Of a DNA stretch of 64,000 nt, positions 1 through 8,055 are shown one piece after another. The stretch is from the NCBI GenBank assembly GCA_964019165.1, contig OZ025286.1, positions 10,824,188 through 10,888,187 on the forward strand, read 5' to 3'. The translations under genes and the position numbers were made by a program. The stretch is from Mastigias papua. Taxonomy: Eukaryota; Cnidaria; Scyphozoa; Rhizostomeae; Mastigiidae. A model generated the notes under the pieces. It saw nothing but the letters and a program-made list of their open reading frames with translations. It did not search any database and had not been told where the DNA came from. How positions within the stretch are numbered: the first letter of the stretch is position 1; each line of letters begins with the position of its first letter.

Positions 1-53
1 TGATGCGTGTTGTTAAAGCTACTGGTCTCCGCTATCGAATCAACATTGTTTCA

Positions 54-66
54 GGGGGGGAGGGGG
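54..66 (+). other. G-rich tract (G7-A-G5), one per unit
   Basis: Seven Gs, one A and five Gs in a row stand out in an AT-rich unit. The complementary C4-T-C5 tract lies at 2627-2636, in the opposite arm of foldback B, so the two can pair with each other. There are only three clean GGG runs, so a standard three-layer G-quadruplex within one strand is not supported. The sequence right of the assembly gap starts exactly here. Confidence 0.6.
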
Positions 67-540
67 TCTACATTTTAAGTGGTGTCAAGGAGAAGCGGCA
101 GGAGTCGGAAATCTATACAATTGTGTGGTGTTCCAACTACTTTTGGCAGGCATTGTCTGAATCTCATATTTAAGGAGGACAGGTACAGTTCCAACGATGG
201 ATCATACTAATAGGTTTTCGAGGGTGCTGATTTGATTTTTAGCGGAATCAGAGCCATATCTCCACGGGATCATTAGCTTTCGTGCTAATTTGATGTCTTT
301 ATATGCAGTTTATTGACGAAAATTCAGCAAAATGTCTAGAAATTTCAACTATAGTACAAATGCTGTCAAAAATAATTGAAATGCACTGCGATCATCTCCT
401 CTTCATATTATTAGCATATATCGGACATATGGGTAGAATTCTTAGATAAACAGCAAAGAAAATAAATAAACAAGTTATACGTTTTTATGTCATTGGGGTA
501 TCTAAAAATGTATACATTGCAGTACATTACTAGTACAAGT

Positions 541-575
541 GAGGTAAGTGTAACTGATAATAAGTAAACCTTATT
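541..575 (+). promoter_or_regulatory. Splice-donor-like site followed by a small stem-loop
   Basis: GAG followed by GTAAGT at 541-549 fits the eukaryotic 5' splice-site consensus very well. It is followed by a perfect 6-bp stem, AATAAG at 559-564 and CTTATT at 570-575, with a 5-base loop. The order donor then stem-loop recalls spliced-leader RNA genes, which are often tandemly repeated. However, I see no Sm-binding site (A-A-U4-6-G type) downstream and no known leader upstream. Whether the site is used, or the unit transcribed at all, cannot be told from sequence. Confidence 0.25.
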
Positions 576-595
576 CTTTATATATCATTAAAATT

Positions 596-667
596 ATGTA
601 GGAAGTTTCGAGCCTGCAACTTTTGTGCTCAAAGAATTGCCTTTTAAATAACAACCTGAGCTACATC
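596..667 (-). pseudogene. Degenerate tRNA-like sequence (possible tRNA-derived SINE relic)
   Basis: On the minus strand the sequence opens with GATGTAGCTCAGG, resembling the Pol III A box, and has GGCTCGAAACT about 49 bases later, a near match to the B box GGTTCGANNCC. The ends pair over six bases (ATGTAG with CTACAT), and the total length is 72 bases, the size of a tRNA. It is not an intact tRNA: the A box overlaps the would-be acceptor stem, the D-arm is too long, the T-stem has a mismatch and no convincing anticodon loop forms. I read it as a decayed tRNA-derived element. Chance resemblance remains possible. Confidence 0.3.
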
Positions 668-871
668 AACTGGAAGCGAAATCTGTCCTCTCATGAGATG
701 GGGGATAAAAGCTGAGCCGTTACAAAGCTGAATATTTATATTTTACCGCATTTCCATATTGTACCAGTTAAGAAAACATTAATAGTAAGCGTAGAAGACT
801 ATTTCAGACTCTCATGACACTGCAATGTCCTTATAACTATGCAGGAATAGTGTGAACAAAGCTTATTTAAT

Positions 872-907
872 TGCCTACAGTAACGCTGGCACTGAGGTAG
901 TAGGCAG
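872..907 (+). other. Short imperfect hairpin carrying a 12-nt let-7-like motif
   Basis: TGCCTAC at 872-878 pairs with GTAGGCA at 900-906, and AGT at 879-881 pairs with ACT at 891-893 across a six-base bulge. The 3' arm contains TGAGGTAGTAGG at 893-904, identical to the first 12 bases of let-7 microRNA as I know it. Bases after that do not match. The stem is far too short for a pre-miRNA, and let-7 normally sits on the 5' arm, so I do not call a miRNA gene. Confidence 0.3.
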
Positions 908-1110
908 AAACAAGTTCTCCCCTGCAATATTCCAATCCTTTCAGTCTGTTAAAGCATCAGGAGTTATATTCAATCAGTGCAGTGTATGAAGCAGCATGAA
1001 ACTGGCAGTTACCTTTTTTATATGCTTTGCTATTAGAGAGGACACAAAGATACTTCCATCTTACCCCACCAAACGCCCGAATATCGCTCCGTTATTGACG
1101 ATCGGGAAAT

Positions 1111-1130
1111 AGAAATCATTAGAAATCATC
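1111..1130 (+). repeat. 10-bp tandem duplication
   Basis: AGAAATCATT at 1111-1120 is followed directly by AGAAATCATC at 1121-1130, a duplication with one mismatch. It is present in all copies, so it predates amplification of the unit. Confidence 0.6.
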
Positions 1131-1208
1131 ACTGTTCCTGGAAAACTTTCCGATTTCAAGCACGATGTTGATATTCAAAGCCAGAAAGCAGCTATATCCT
1201 GTGAATAT

Positions 1209-1220
1209 TGTTGCGCAACA
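1209..1220. repeat. 12-bp perfect palindrome
   Basis: TGTTGCGCAACA is its own reverse complement. It could be a site for a dimeric DNA-binding protein, but nothing else supports that. Confidence 0.5.
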
Positions 1221-1322
1221 TTACTACTACAATAACTATGTCATCAACTCCATAGACACGTAATTGTCCTTCGCAGTTTGCACGCTTCGCATGAGTTCAT
1301 CTTTGTACACAATGGCTACGAG

Positions 1323-1727
1323 CAACGGTCTACAACGGTCTACACTTTCTATAATTCCCACTGTCCCTTCCAGTGAGAAGTATTACCCCAAAAATGGTTC
1401 CCAAACGTTGTGCTTTATGTGCTAGTATGTGCATGTTGTGTAGTCTCTGCCGAATAATGAGCATTTTCAGCAAAATTAGCAAATATCTCAACGGTCTACA
1501 CTTTTTTGAAAATAAATTTGACCTAGTATTAAACTATTTCACAAAAAGTGTAGACCGTTGATGTTTTCATCTTTTCCTCGGCAATGGTACAATAACTGTA
1601 CGCAATCTATTGCAGGTGAAATACTCGTTAGAAAAGCTATCTTGTGCATAGTTCTCAATGTCGAAATCTCTACCATAAGATTTATTTTCATTTTCCAAAG
1701 TTTGTAGACCGTTGTGTAGACCGTTGA
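1323..1727. repeat. Foldback structure A: six 12-bp motifs in palindromic order (MITE-like)
   Basis: The motif CAACGGTCTACA occurs directly at 1323-1334, 1333-1344 and 1489-1500, and inverted at 1549-1560, 1703-1714 and 1715-1726. The outer pairs and the inner pair share the same centre, about 1525, so the whole 405-bp block is a nested palindrome: two motifs, a spacer, one motif, the centre, then the mirror image. The spacers (about 140 bp each) have similar length but are only weakly alike in inverted orientation. Such foldback or subterminal motif arrangements are known from nonautonomous DNA transposons. I see no clear target-site duplication and no transposase. The block is present in every copy outside the gap. 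Confidence 0.7.
1488..1561. repeat. Perfect 19-bp hairpin at the centre of foldback A
   Basis: TCAACGGTCTACACTTTTT at 1488-1506 is the exact reverse complement of 1543-1561, with a 36-bp AT-rich loop between. One arm has six Ts and the other five As, so pairing can extend by a base with slippage. It is the strongest local secondary structure in the unit and could extrude as a cruciform or form a stem-loop in RNA. The sequence left of the assembly gap stops just before this hairpin begins. Confidence 0.85.
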
Positions 1728-1874
1728 GATAGTCGGCCATGACGTCAGTCATTATGCAAGTCAGTAGCCTCGATACTAAGAAGAGGGGTTCTATACCTGT
1801 AACATTCGTGGATCGGGTTCCTTCTAGAGTAGGCACATTCGCACAAGGAAAAGTAGAGGAACGCACCCCCTTCA

Positions 1875-2072
1875 TTATATATATATATATATATATCGTG
1901 TATATGAACATATGGATATTAATATAGGTATCAACATATATATAAATATATATATTTATTCATATATATTTATATATATTTGTATAAATGTATATTTATA
2001 TATAAAGGTATTTGCCTATATTTCTATATATTTATTTATACTTATATTTTTATATGTATATTTATCTATACA
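1875..2072. repeat. TA-rich microsatellite tract
   Basis: A TA dinucleotide run at about 1875-1896 is followed by some 170 bp of nearly pure A/T sequence made of TATA, TATT and TATAAA variants. It is the part of the unit with most length variation: copy 4 (-2), copy 7 (+2), copy 13 (-2) and copy 11 (rearranged left edge) all differ here, as expected from replication slippage. The type A/B base at 2005 lies within it. The short open frames of Ile/Tyr codons in this tract are compositional and not genes. Confidence 0.9.
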
Positions 2073-2125
2073 TGGCTATGCTTTAAATCCCCATGGCAGA
2101 TCTAGCTGATCAGCTTGAGTTAAAA
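2005..2125. other. Two linked diagnostic bases separating type A from type B copies
   Basis: At 2005 type A has A (TATAAAGG) and type B has T (TATATAGG). At 2125 type A has A (TTAAAAATC) and type B has C (TTAAACATC). The two sites are 120 bp apart and never recombined among the copies seen: copies 1-11 are A/A, and copies 12-15 and 17-24 are T/C. Copies 16 and 25 do not show these positions. Confidence 0.95.
2104..2115. repeat. 12-bp perfect palindrome
   Basis: AGCTGATCAGCT reads the same on both strands. It lies just after a cluster of six-base palindromes (CCATGG, AGATCT), and copy 21 has one A inserted beside it. No function can be assigned. Confidence 0.5.
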
Positions 2126-2186
2126 ATCAAATAAAATAGAAAACAGATGCAATGCGCCAGTCAATACTTGATTGAAGCCCTAAAGC

Positions 2187-2243
2187 TTACCTATTGCTTA
2201 GACAATGATGCATTGTTGCTACTGTAAGATCAATTATAGGTAA
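2187..2243. repeat. Nested short inverted repeats
   Basis: TTACCTAT at 2187-2194 is complementary to ATAGGTAA at 2236-2243, and between them ACAATG at 2202-2207 is complementary to CATTGT at 2211-2216 with a three-base loop. Together they can form a stem-loop within a stem-loop of about 57 nt. Copy 9 (extra C) and copy 21 (A to T) have private changes here. Confidence 0.5.
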
Positions 2244-2486
2244 ACGACTCCGCAACTCTATTATCGAAATACACAAAGAAAAGGTGTAATCAAGTCGATA
2301 TCTTCTTGTCATATGCTGGTAGAGAGGTTGACTATCTGTTTCATTTGTGAATTTACTTCCTTTATTTACAATTCATTAGCAAAGAAACATGACATCATAA
2401 TCATCATTGAATTTAGGGGATTTGCCAAGCCCCCTGCCAGTATCTCGGTAAGGTGTTACCTAATTGAGATTTCGTCAGCGGAAATG

Positions 2487-2918
2487 AAATCAGCGCCCTC
2501 AATTACCCCATGTTTGGGAAAGGGTGTACGGCTGTATCGTATAGGTTCGAATATAAAATTCAGACAATGCCTGCCAAAAGTCTTGGAACACTTGCTATGA
2601 TTTACGCTATAGATGAGCTATAGCGTCCCCTCCCCCGTTAAACAATGTTGTATGATGCAAATATGGGCAACTCGAAGGCCAAAAGTGATGCGTGTTGTTA
2701 AAGCTACTGGTCTCCGCTATCGAATCAACATTGTTTCAGGGGGGGAGGGGGTCTACATTTTAAGTGGTGTCAAGGAGAAGCGGCAGGAGTCGGAAATCTA
2801 TACAATTGTGTGGTGTTCCAACTACTTTTGGCAGGCATTGTCTGAATCTCATATTTAAGGAGGACAGGTACAGTTCCAACGATGGATCATACTAATAGGT
2901 TTTCGAGGGTGCTGATTT
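2487..2918. repeat. Foldback structure B: large imperfect inverted repeat
   Basis: Four blocks mirror each other. Bases 2558-2580 are the exact reverse complement of 2825-2847 (23 bp). TTGGAACAC at 2583-2591 mirrors 2813-2821. AAACAATGTTG at 2640-2650, next to the C-rich tract at 2627-2636, mirrors 2726-2736 and the G-rich tract at 2739-2751. AAATCAGCGCCCTC at 2487-2500 matches the complement of 2905-2918 at 13 of 14 bases. The outer blocks share a centre near 2702, and the inner block is offset by about 14 bp through an indel. I read this as two diverged copies of one ancestral sequence in inverted orientation. It spans the arbitrary unit boundary and recurs at every junction not lost in the gap; the equivalent in the gap copy is mostly missing. 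Confidence 0.75.
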
Positions 2919-5370
2919 GATTTTTAGCGGAATCAGAGCCATATCTCCACGGGATCATTAGCTTTCGTGCTAATTTGATGTCTTTATATGCAGTTTATTG
3001 ACGAAAATTCAGCAAAATGTCTAGAAATTTCAACTATAGTACAAATGCTGTCAAAAATAATTGAAATGCACTGCGATCATCTCCTCTTCATATTATTAGC
3101 ATATATCGGACATATGGGTAGAATTCTTAGATAAACAGCAAAGAAAATAAATAAACAAGTTATACGTTTTTATGTCATTGGGGTATCTAAAAATGTATAC
3201 ATTGCAGTACATTACTAGTACAAGTGAGGTAAGTGTAACTGATAATAAGTAAACCTTATTCTTTATATATCATTAAAATTATGTAGGAAGTTTCGAGCCT
3301 GCAACTTTTGTGCTCAAAGAATTGCCTTTTAAATAACAACCTGAGCTACATCAACTGGAAGCGAAATCTGTCCTCTCATGAGATGGGGGATAAAAGCTGA
3401 GCCGTTACAAAGCTGAATATTTATATTTTACCGCATTTCCATATTGTACCAGTTAAGAAAACATTAATAGTAAGCGTAGAAGACTATTTCAGACTCTCAT
3501 GACACTGCAATGTCCTTATAACTATGCAGGAATAGTGTGAACAAAGCTTATTTAATTGCCTACAGTAACGCTGGCACTGAGGTAGTAGGCAGAAACAAGT
3601 TCTCCCCTGCAATATTCCAATCCTTTCAGTCTGTTAAAGCATCAGGAGTTATATTCAATCAGTGCAGTGTATGAAGCAGCATGAAACTGGCAGTTACCTT
3701 TTTTATATGCTTTGCTATTAGAGAGGACACAAAGATACTTCCATCTTACCCCACCAAACGCCCGAATATCGCTCCGTTATTGACGATCGGGAAATAGAAA
3801 TCATTAGAAATCATCACTGTTCCTGGAAAACTTTCCGATTTCAAGCACGATGTTGATATTCAAAGCCAGAAAGCAGCTATATCCTGTGAATATTGTTGCG
3901 CAACATTACTACTACAATAACTATGTCATCAACTCCATAGACACGTAATTGTCCTTCGCAGTTTGCACGCTTCGCATGAGTTCATCTTTGTACACAATGG
4001 CTACGAGCAACGGTCTACAACGGTCTACACTTTCTATAATTCCCACTGTCCCTTCCAGTGAGAAGTATTACCCCAAAAATGGTTCCCAAACGTTGTGCTT
4101 TATGTGCTAGTATGTGCATGTTGTGTAGTCTCTGCCGAATAATGAGCATTTTCAGCAAAATTAGCAAATATCTCAACGGTCTACACTTTTTTGAAAATAA
4201 ATTTGACCTAGTATTAAACTATTTCACAAAAAGTGTAGACCGTTGATGTTTTCATCTTTTCCTCGGCAATGGTACAATAACTGTACGCAATCTATTGCAG
4301 GTGAAATACTCGTTAGAAAAGCTATCTTGTGCATAGTTCTCAATGTCGAAATCTCTACCATAAGATTTATTTTCATTTTCCAAAGTTTGTAGACCGTTGT
4401 GTAGACCGTTGAGATAGTCGGCCATGACGTCAGTCATTATGCAAGTCAGTAGCCTCGATACTAAGAAGAGGGGTTCTATACCTGTAACATTCGTGGATCG
4501 GGTTCCTTCTAGAGTAGGCACATTCGCACAAGGAAAAGTAGAGGAACGCACCCCCTTCATTATATATATATATATATATATCGTGTATATGAACATATGG
4601 ATATTAATATAGGTATCAACATATATATAAATATATATATTTATTCATATATATTTATATATATTTGTATAAATGTATATTTATATATAAAGGTATTTGC
4701 CTATATTTCTATATATTTATTTATACTTATATTTTTATATGTATATTTATCTATACATGGCTATGCTTTAAATCCCCATGGCAGATCTAGCTGATCAGCT
4801 TGAGTTAAAAATCAAATAAAATAGAAAACAGATGCAATGCGCCAGTCAATACTTGATTGAAGCCCTAAAGCTTACCTATTGCTTAGACAATGATGCATTG
4901 TTGCTACTGTAAGATCAATTATAGGTAAACGACTCCGCAACTCTATTATCGAAATACACAAAGAAAAGGTGTAATCAAGTCGATATCTTCTTGTCATATG
5001 CTGGTAGAGAGGTTGACTATCTGTTTCATTTGTGAATTTACTTCCTTTATTTACAATTCATTAGCAAAGAAACATGACATCATAATCATCATTGAATTTA
5101 GGGGATTTGCCAAGCCCCCTGCCAGTATCTCGGTAAGGTGTTACCTAATTGAGATTTCGTCAGCGGAAATGAAATCAGCGCCCTCAATTACCCCATGTTT
5201 GGGAAAGGGTGTACGGCTGTATCGTATAGGTTCGAATATAAAATTCAGACAATGCCTGCCAAAAGTCTTGGAACACTTGCTATGATTTACGCTATAGATG
5301 AGCTATAGCGTCCCCTCCCCCGTTAAACAATGTTGTATGATGCAAATATGGGCAACTCGAAGGCCAAAAG
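2686..5370 (+). repeat. Satellite copy 2 (type A, 2,685 bp)
   Basis: Same length as copy 1, and I noticed no private variant. It carries both type A diagnostic bases. Confidence 0.97.
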
Positions 5371-8055
5371 TGATGCGTGTTGTTAAAGCTACTGGTCTCC
5401 GCTATCGAATCAACATTGTTTCAGGGGGGGAGGGGGTCTACATTTTAAGTGGTGTCAAGGAGAAGCGGCAGGAGTCGGAAATCTATACAATTGTGTGGTG
5501 TTCCAACTACTTTTGGCAGGCATTGTCTGAATCTCATATTTAAGGAGGACAGGTACAGTTCCAACGATGGATCATACTAATAGGTTTTCGAGGGTGCTGA
5601 TTTGATTTTTAGCGGAATCAGAGCCATATCTCCACGGGATCATTAGCTTTCGTGCTAATTTGATGTCTTTATATGCAGTTTATTGACGAAAATTCAGCAA
5701 AATGTCTAGAAATTTCAACTATAGTACAAATGCTGTCAAAAATAATTGAAATGCACTGCGATCATCTCCTCTTCATATTATTAGCATATATCGGACATAT
5801 GGGTAGAATTCTTAGATAAACAGCAAAGAAAATAAATAAACAAGTTATACGTTTTTATGTCATTGGGGTATCTAAAAATGTATACATTGCAGTACATTAC
5901 TAGTACAAGTGAGGTAAGTGTAACTGATAATAAGTAAACCTTATTCTTTATATATCATTAAAATTATGTAGGAAGTTTCGAGCCTGCAACTTTTGTGCTC
6001 AAAGAATTGCCTTTTAAATAACAACCTGAGCTACATCAACTGGAAGCGAAATCTGTCCTCTCATGAGATGGGGGATAAAAGCTGAGCCGTTACAAAGCTG
6101 AATATTTATATTTTACCGCATTTCCATATTGTACCAGTTAAGAAAACATTAATAGTAAGCGTAGAAGACTATTTCAGACTCTCATGACACTGCAATGTCC
6201 TTATAACTATGCAGGAATAGTGTGAACAAAGCTTATTTAATTGCCTACAGTAACGCTGGCACTGAGGTAGTAGGCAGAAACAAGTTCTCCCCTGCAATAT
6301 TCCAATCCTTTCAGTCTGTTAAAGCATCAGGAGTTATATTCAATCAGTGCAGTGTATGAAGCAGCATGAAACTGGCAGTTACCTTTTTTATATGCTTTGC
6401 TATTAGAGAGGACACAAAGATACTTCCATCTTACCCCACCAAACGCCCGAATATCGCTCCGTTATTGACGATCGGGAAATAGAAATCATTAGAAATCATC
6501 ACTGTTCCTGGAAAACTTTCCGATTTCAAGCACGATGTTGATATTCAAAGCCAGAAAGCAGCTATATCCTGTGAATATTGTTGCGCAACATTACTACTAC
6601 AATAACTATGTCATCAACTCCATAGACACGTAATTGTCCTTCGCAGTTTGCACGCTTCGCATGAGTTCATCTTTGTACACAATGGCTACGAGCAACGGTC
6701 TACAACGGTCTACACTTTCTATAATTCCCACTGTCCCTTCCAGTGAGAAGTATTACCCCAAAAATGGTTCCCAAACGTTGTGCTTTATGTGCTAGTATGT
6801 GCATGTTGTGTAGTCTCTGCCGAATAATGAGCATTTTCAGCAAAATTAGCAAATATCTCAACGGTCTACACTTTTTTGAAAATAAATTTGACCTAGTATT
6901 AAACTATTTCACAAAAAGTGTAGACCGTTGATGTTTTCATCTTTTCCTCGGCAATGGTACAATAACTGTACGCAATCTATTGCAGGTGAAATACTCGTTA
7001 GAAAAGCTATCTTGTGCATAGTTCTCAATGTCGAAATCTCTACCATAAGATTTATTTTCATTTTCCAAAGTTTGTAGACCGTTGTGTAGACCGTTGAGAT
7101 AGTCGGCCATGACGTCAGTCATTATGCAAGTCAGTAGCCTCGATACTAAGAAGAGGGGTTCTATACCTGTAACATTCGTGGATCGGGTTCCTTCTAGAGT
7201 AGGCACATTCGCACAAGGAAAAGTAGAGGAACGCACCCCCTTCATTATATATATATATATATATATCGTGTATATGAACATATGGATATTAATATAGGTA
7301 TCAACATATATATAAATATATATATTTATTCATATATATTTATATATATTTGTATAAATGTATATTTATATATAAAGGTATTTGCCTATATTTCTATATA
7401 TTTATTTATACTTATATTTTTATATGTATATTTATCTATACATGGCTATGCTTTAAATCCCCATGGCAGATCTAGCTGATCAGCTTGAGTTAAAAATCAA
7501 ATAAAATAGAAAACAGATGCAATGCGCCAGTCAATACTTGATTGAAGCCCTAAAGCTTACCTATTGCTTAGACAATGATGCATTGTTGCTACTGTAAGAT
7601 CAATTATAGGTAAACGACTCCGCAACTCTATTATCGAAATACACAAAGAAAAGGTGTAATCAAGTCGATATCTTCTTGTCATATGCTGGTAGAGAGGTTG
7701 ACTATCTGTTTCATTTGTGAATTTACTTCCTTTATTTACAATTCATTAGCAAAGAAACATGACATCATAATCATCATTGAATTTAGGGGATTTGCCAAGC
7801 CCCCTGCCAGTATCTCGGTAAGGTGTTACCTAATTGAGATTTCGTCAGCGGAAATGAAATCAGCGCCCTCAATTACCCCATGTTTGGGAAAGGGTGTACG
7901 GCTGTATCGTATAGGTTCGAATATAAAATTCAGACAATGCCTGCCAAAAGTCTTGGAACACTTGCTATGATTTACGCTATAGATGAGCTATAGCGTCCCC
8001 TCCCCCGTTAAACAATGTTGTATGATGCAAATATGGGCAACTCGAAGGCCAAAAG
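5371..8055 (+). repeat. Satellite copy 3 (type A, 2,685 bp)
   Basis: Same length as copies 1 and 2, with no private variant noticed. Type A at both diagnostic sites. Confidence 0.97.

Larger units (their letters stand above)
1..2685 (+). repeat. Satellite copy 1 (type A, 2,685 bp), reference copy for internal features
   Basis: The boundary at base 1 is arbitrary because the left edge of the window cuts the array. This copy carries the type A bases, A at 2005 and A at 2125. Internal features described in this annotation use this copy, and their equivalents elsewhere are found by adding the start of the other copy minus one, allowing for small indels. Stretches 67-540, 668-871, 908-1322 and 2244-2486 hold nothing I recognise apart from a 12-bp palindrome and a 10-bp duplication near 1111-1220. 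Confidence 0.97.

Noticed and set aside
187..200. CENP-B-box-like TTCCAACGA core (complement TCGTTGGAA)
   Set aside because: Nine core bases agree with the mammalian CENP-B box, but the essential TTCG and CGGG positions are not both present, so binding is not supported.
1317..1732. Target-site duplication flanking foldback A
   Set aside because: The flanks (ACGAG on the left, AGATA on the right) share at most two bases, which is not enough to call a duplication.
1567..1911. 114-codon minus-strand frame and overlapping plus-strand frames at 1373-1561, 1739-1927 and 1912-2109
   Set aside because: They overlap each other, run into the TA microsatellite as Ile/Tyr repeats, change length whenever the TA run changes, and match no family I know. 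The 1912-2109 frame is also broken by a stop in type B copies.
2090..2115. Cluster of restriction-site palindromes (CCATGG, AGATCT, TGATCA) resembling a cloning polylinker
   Set aside because: It is embedded in the natural unit in all copies, with no vector sequence nearby. Short palindromes of this kind arise by chance.
2541..2556. GGTTCGAAT, a Pol III B-box-like sequence on the plus strand
   Set aside because: The last bases do not fit and there is no A box or tRNA fold upstream.
2313..2600. 95-codon open frame repeated in every unit outside the gap, the best candidate for a protein
   Set aside because: No recognisable domain, no codon-use signal, and it lies in one arm of foldback B. Because all copies are nearly identical, its conservation carries no information about selection. 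The next frame downstream, 2613-2858, covers the centre and the other arm of the same foldback.
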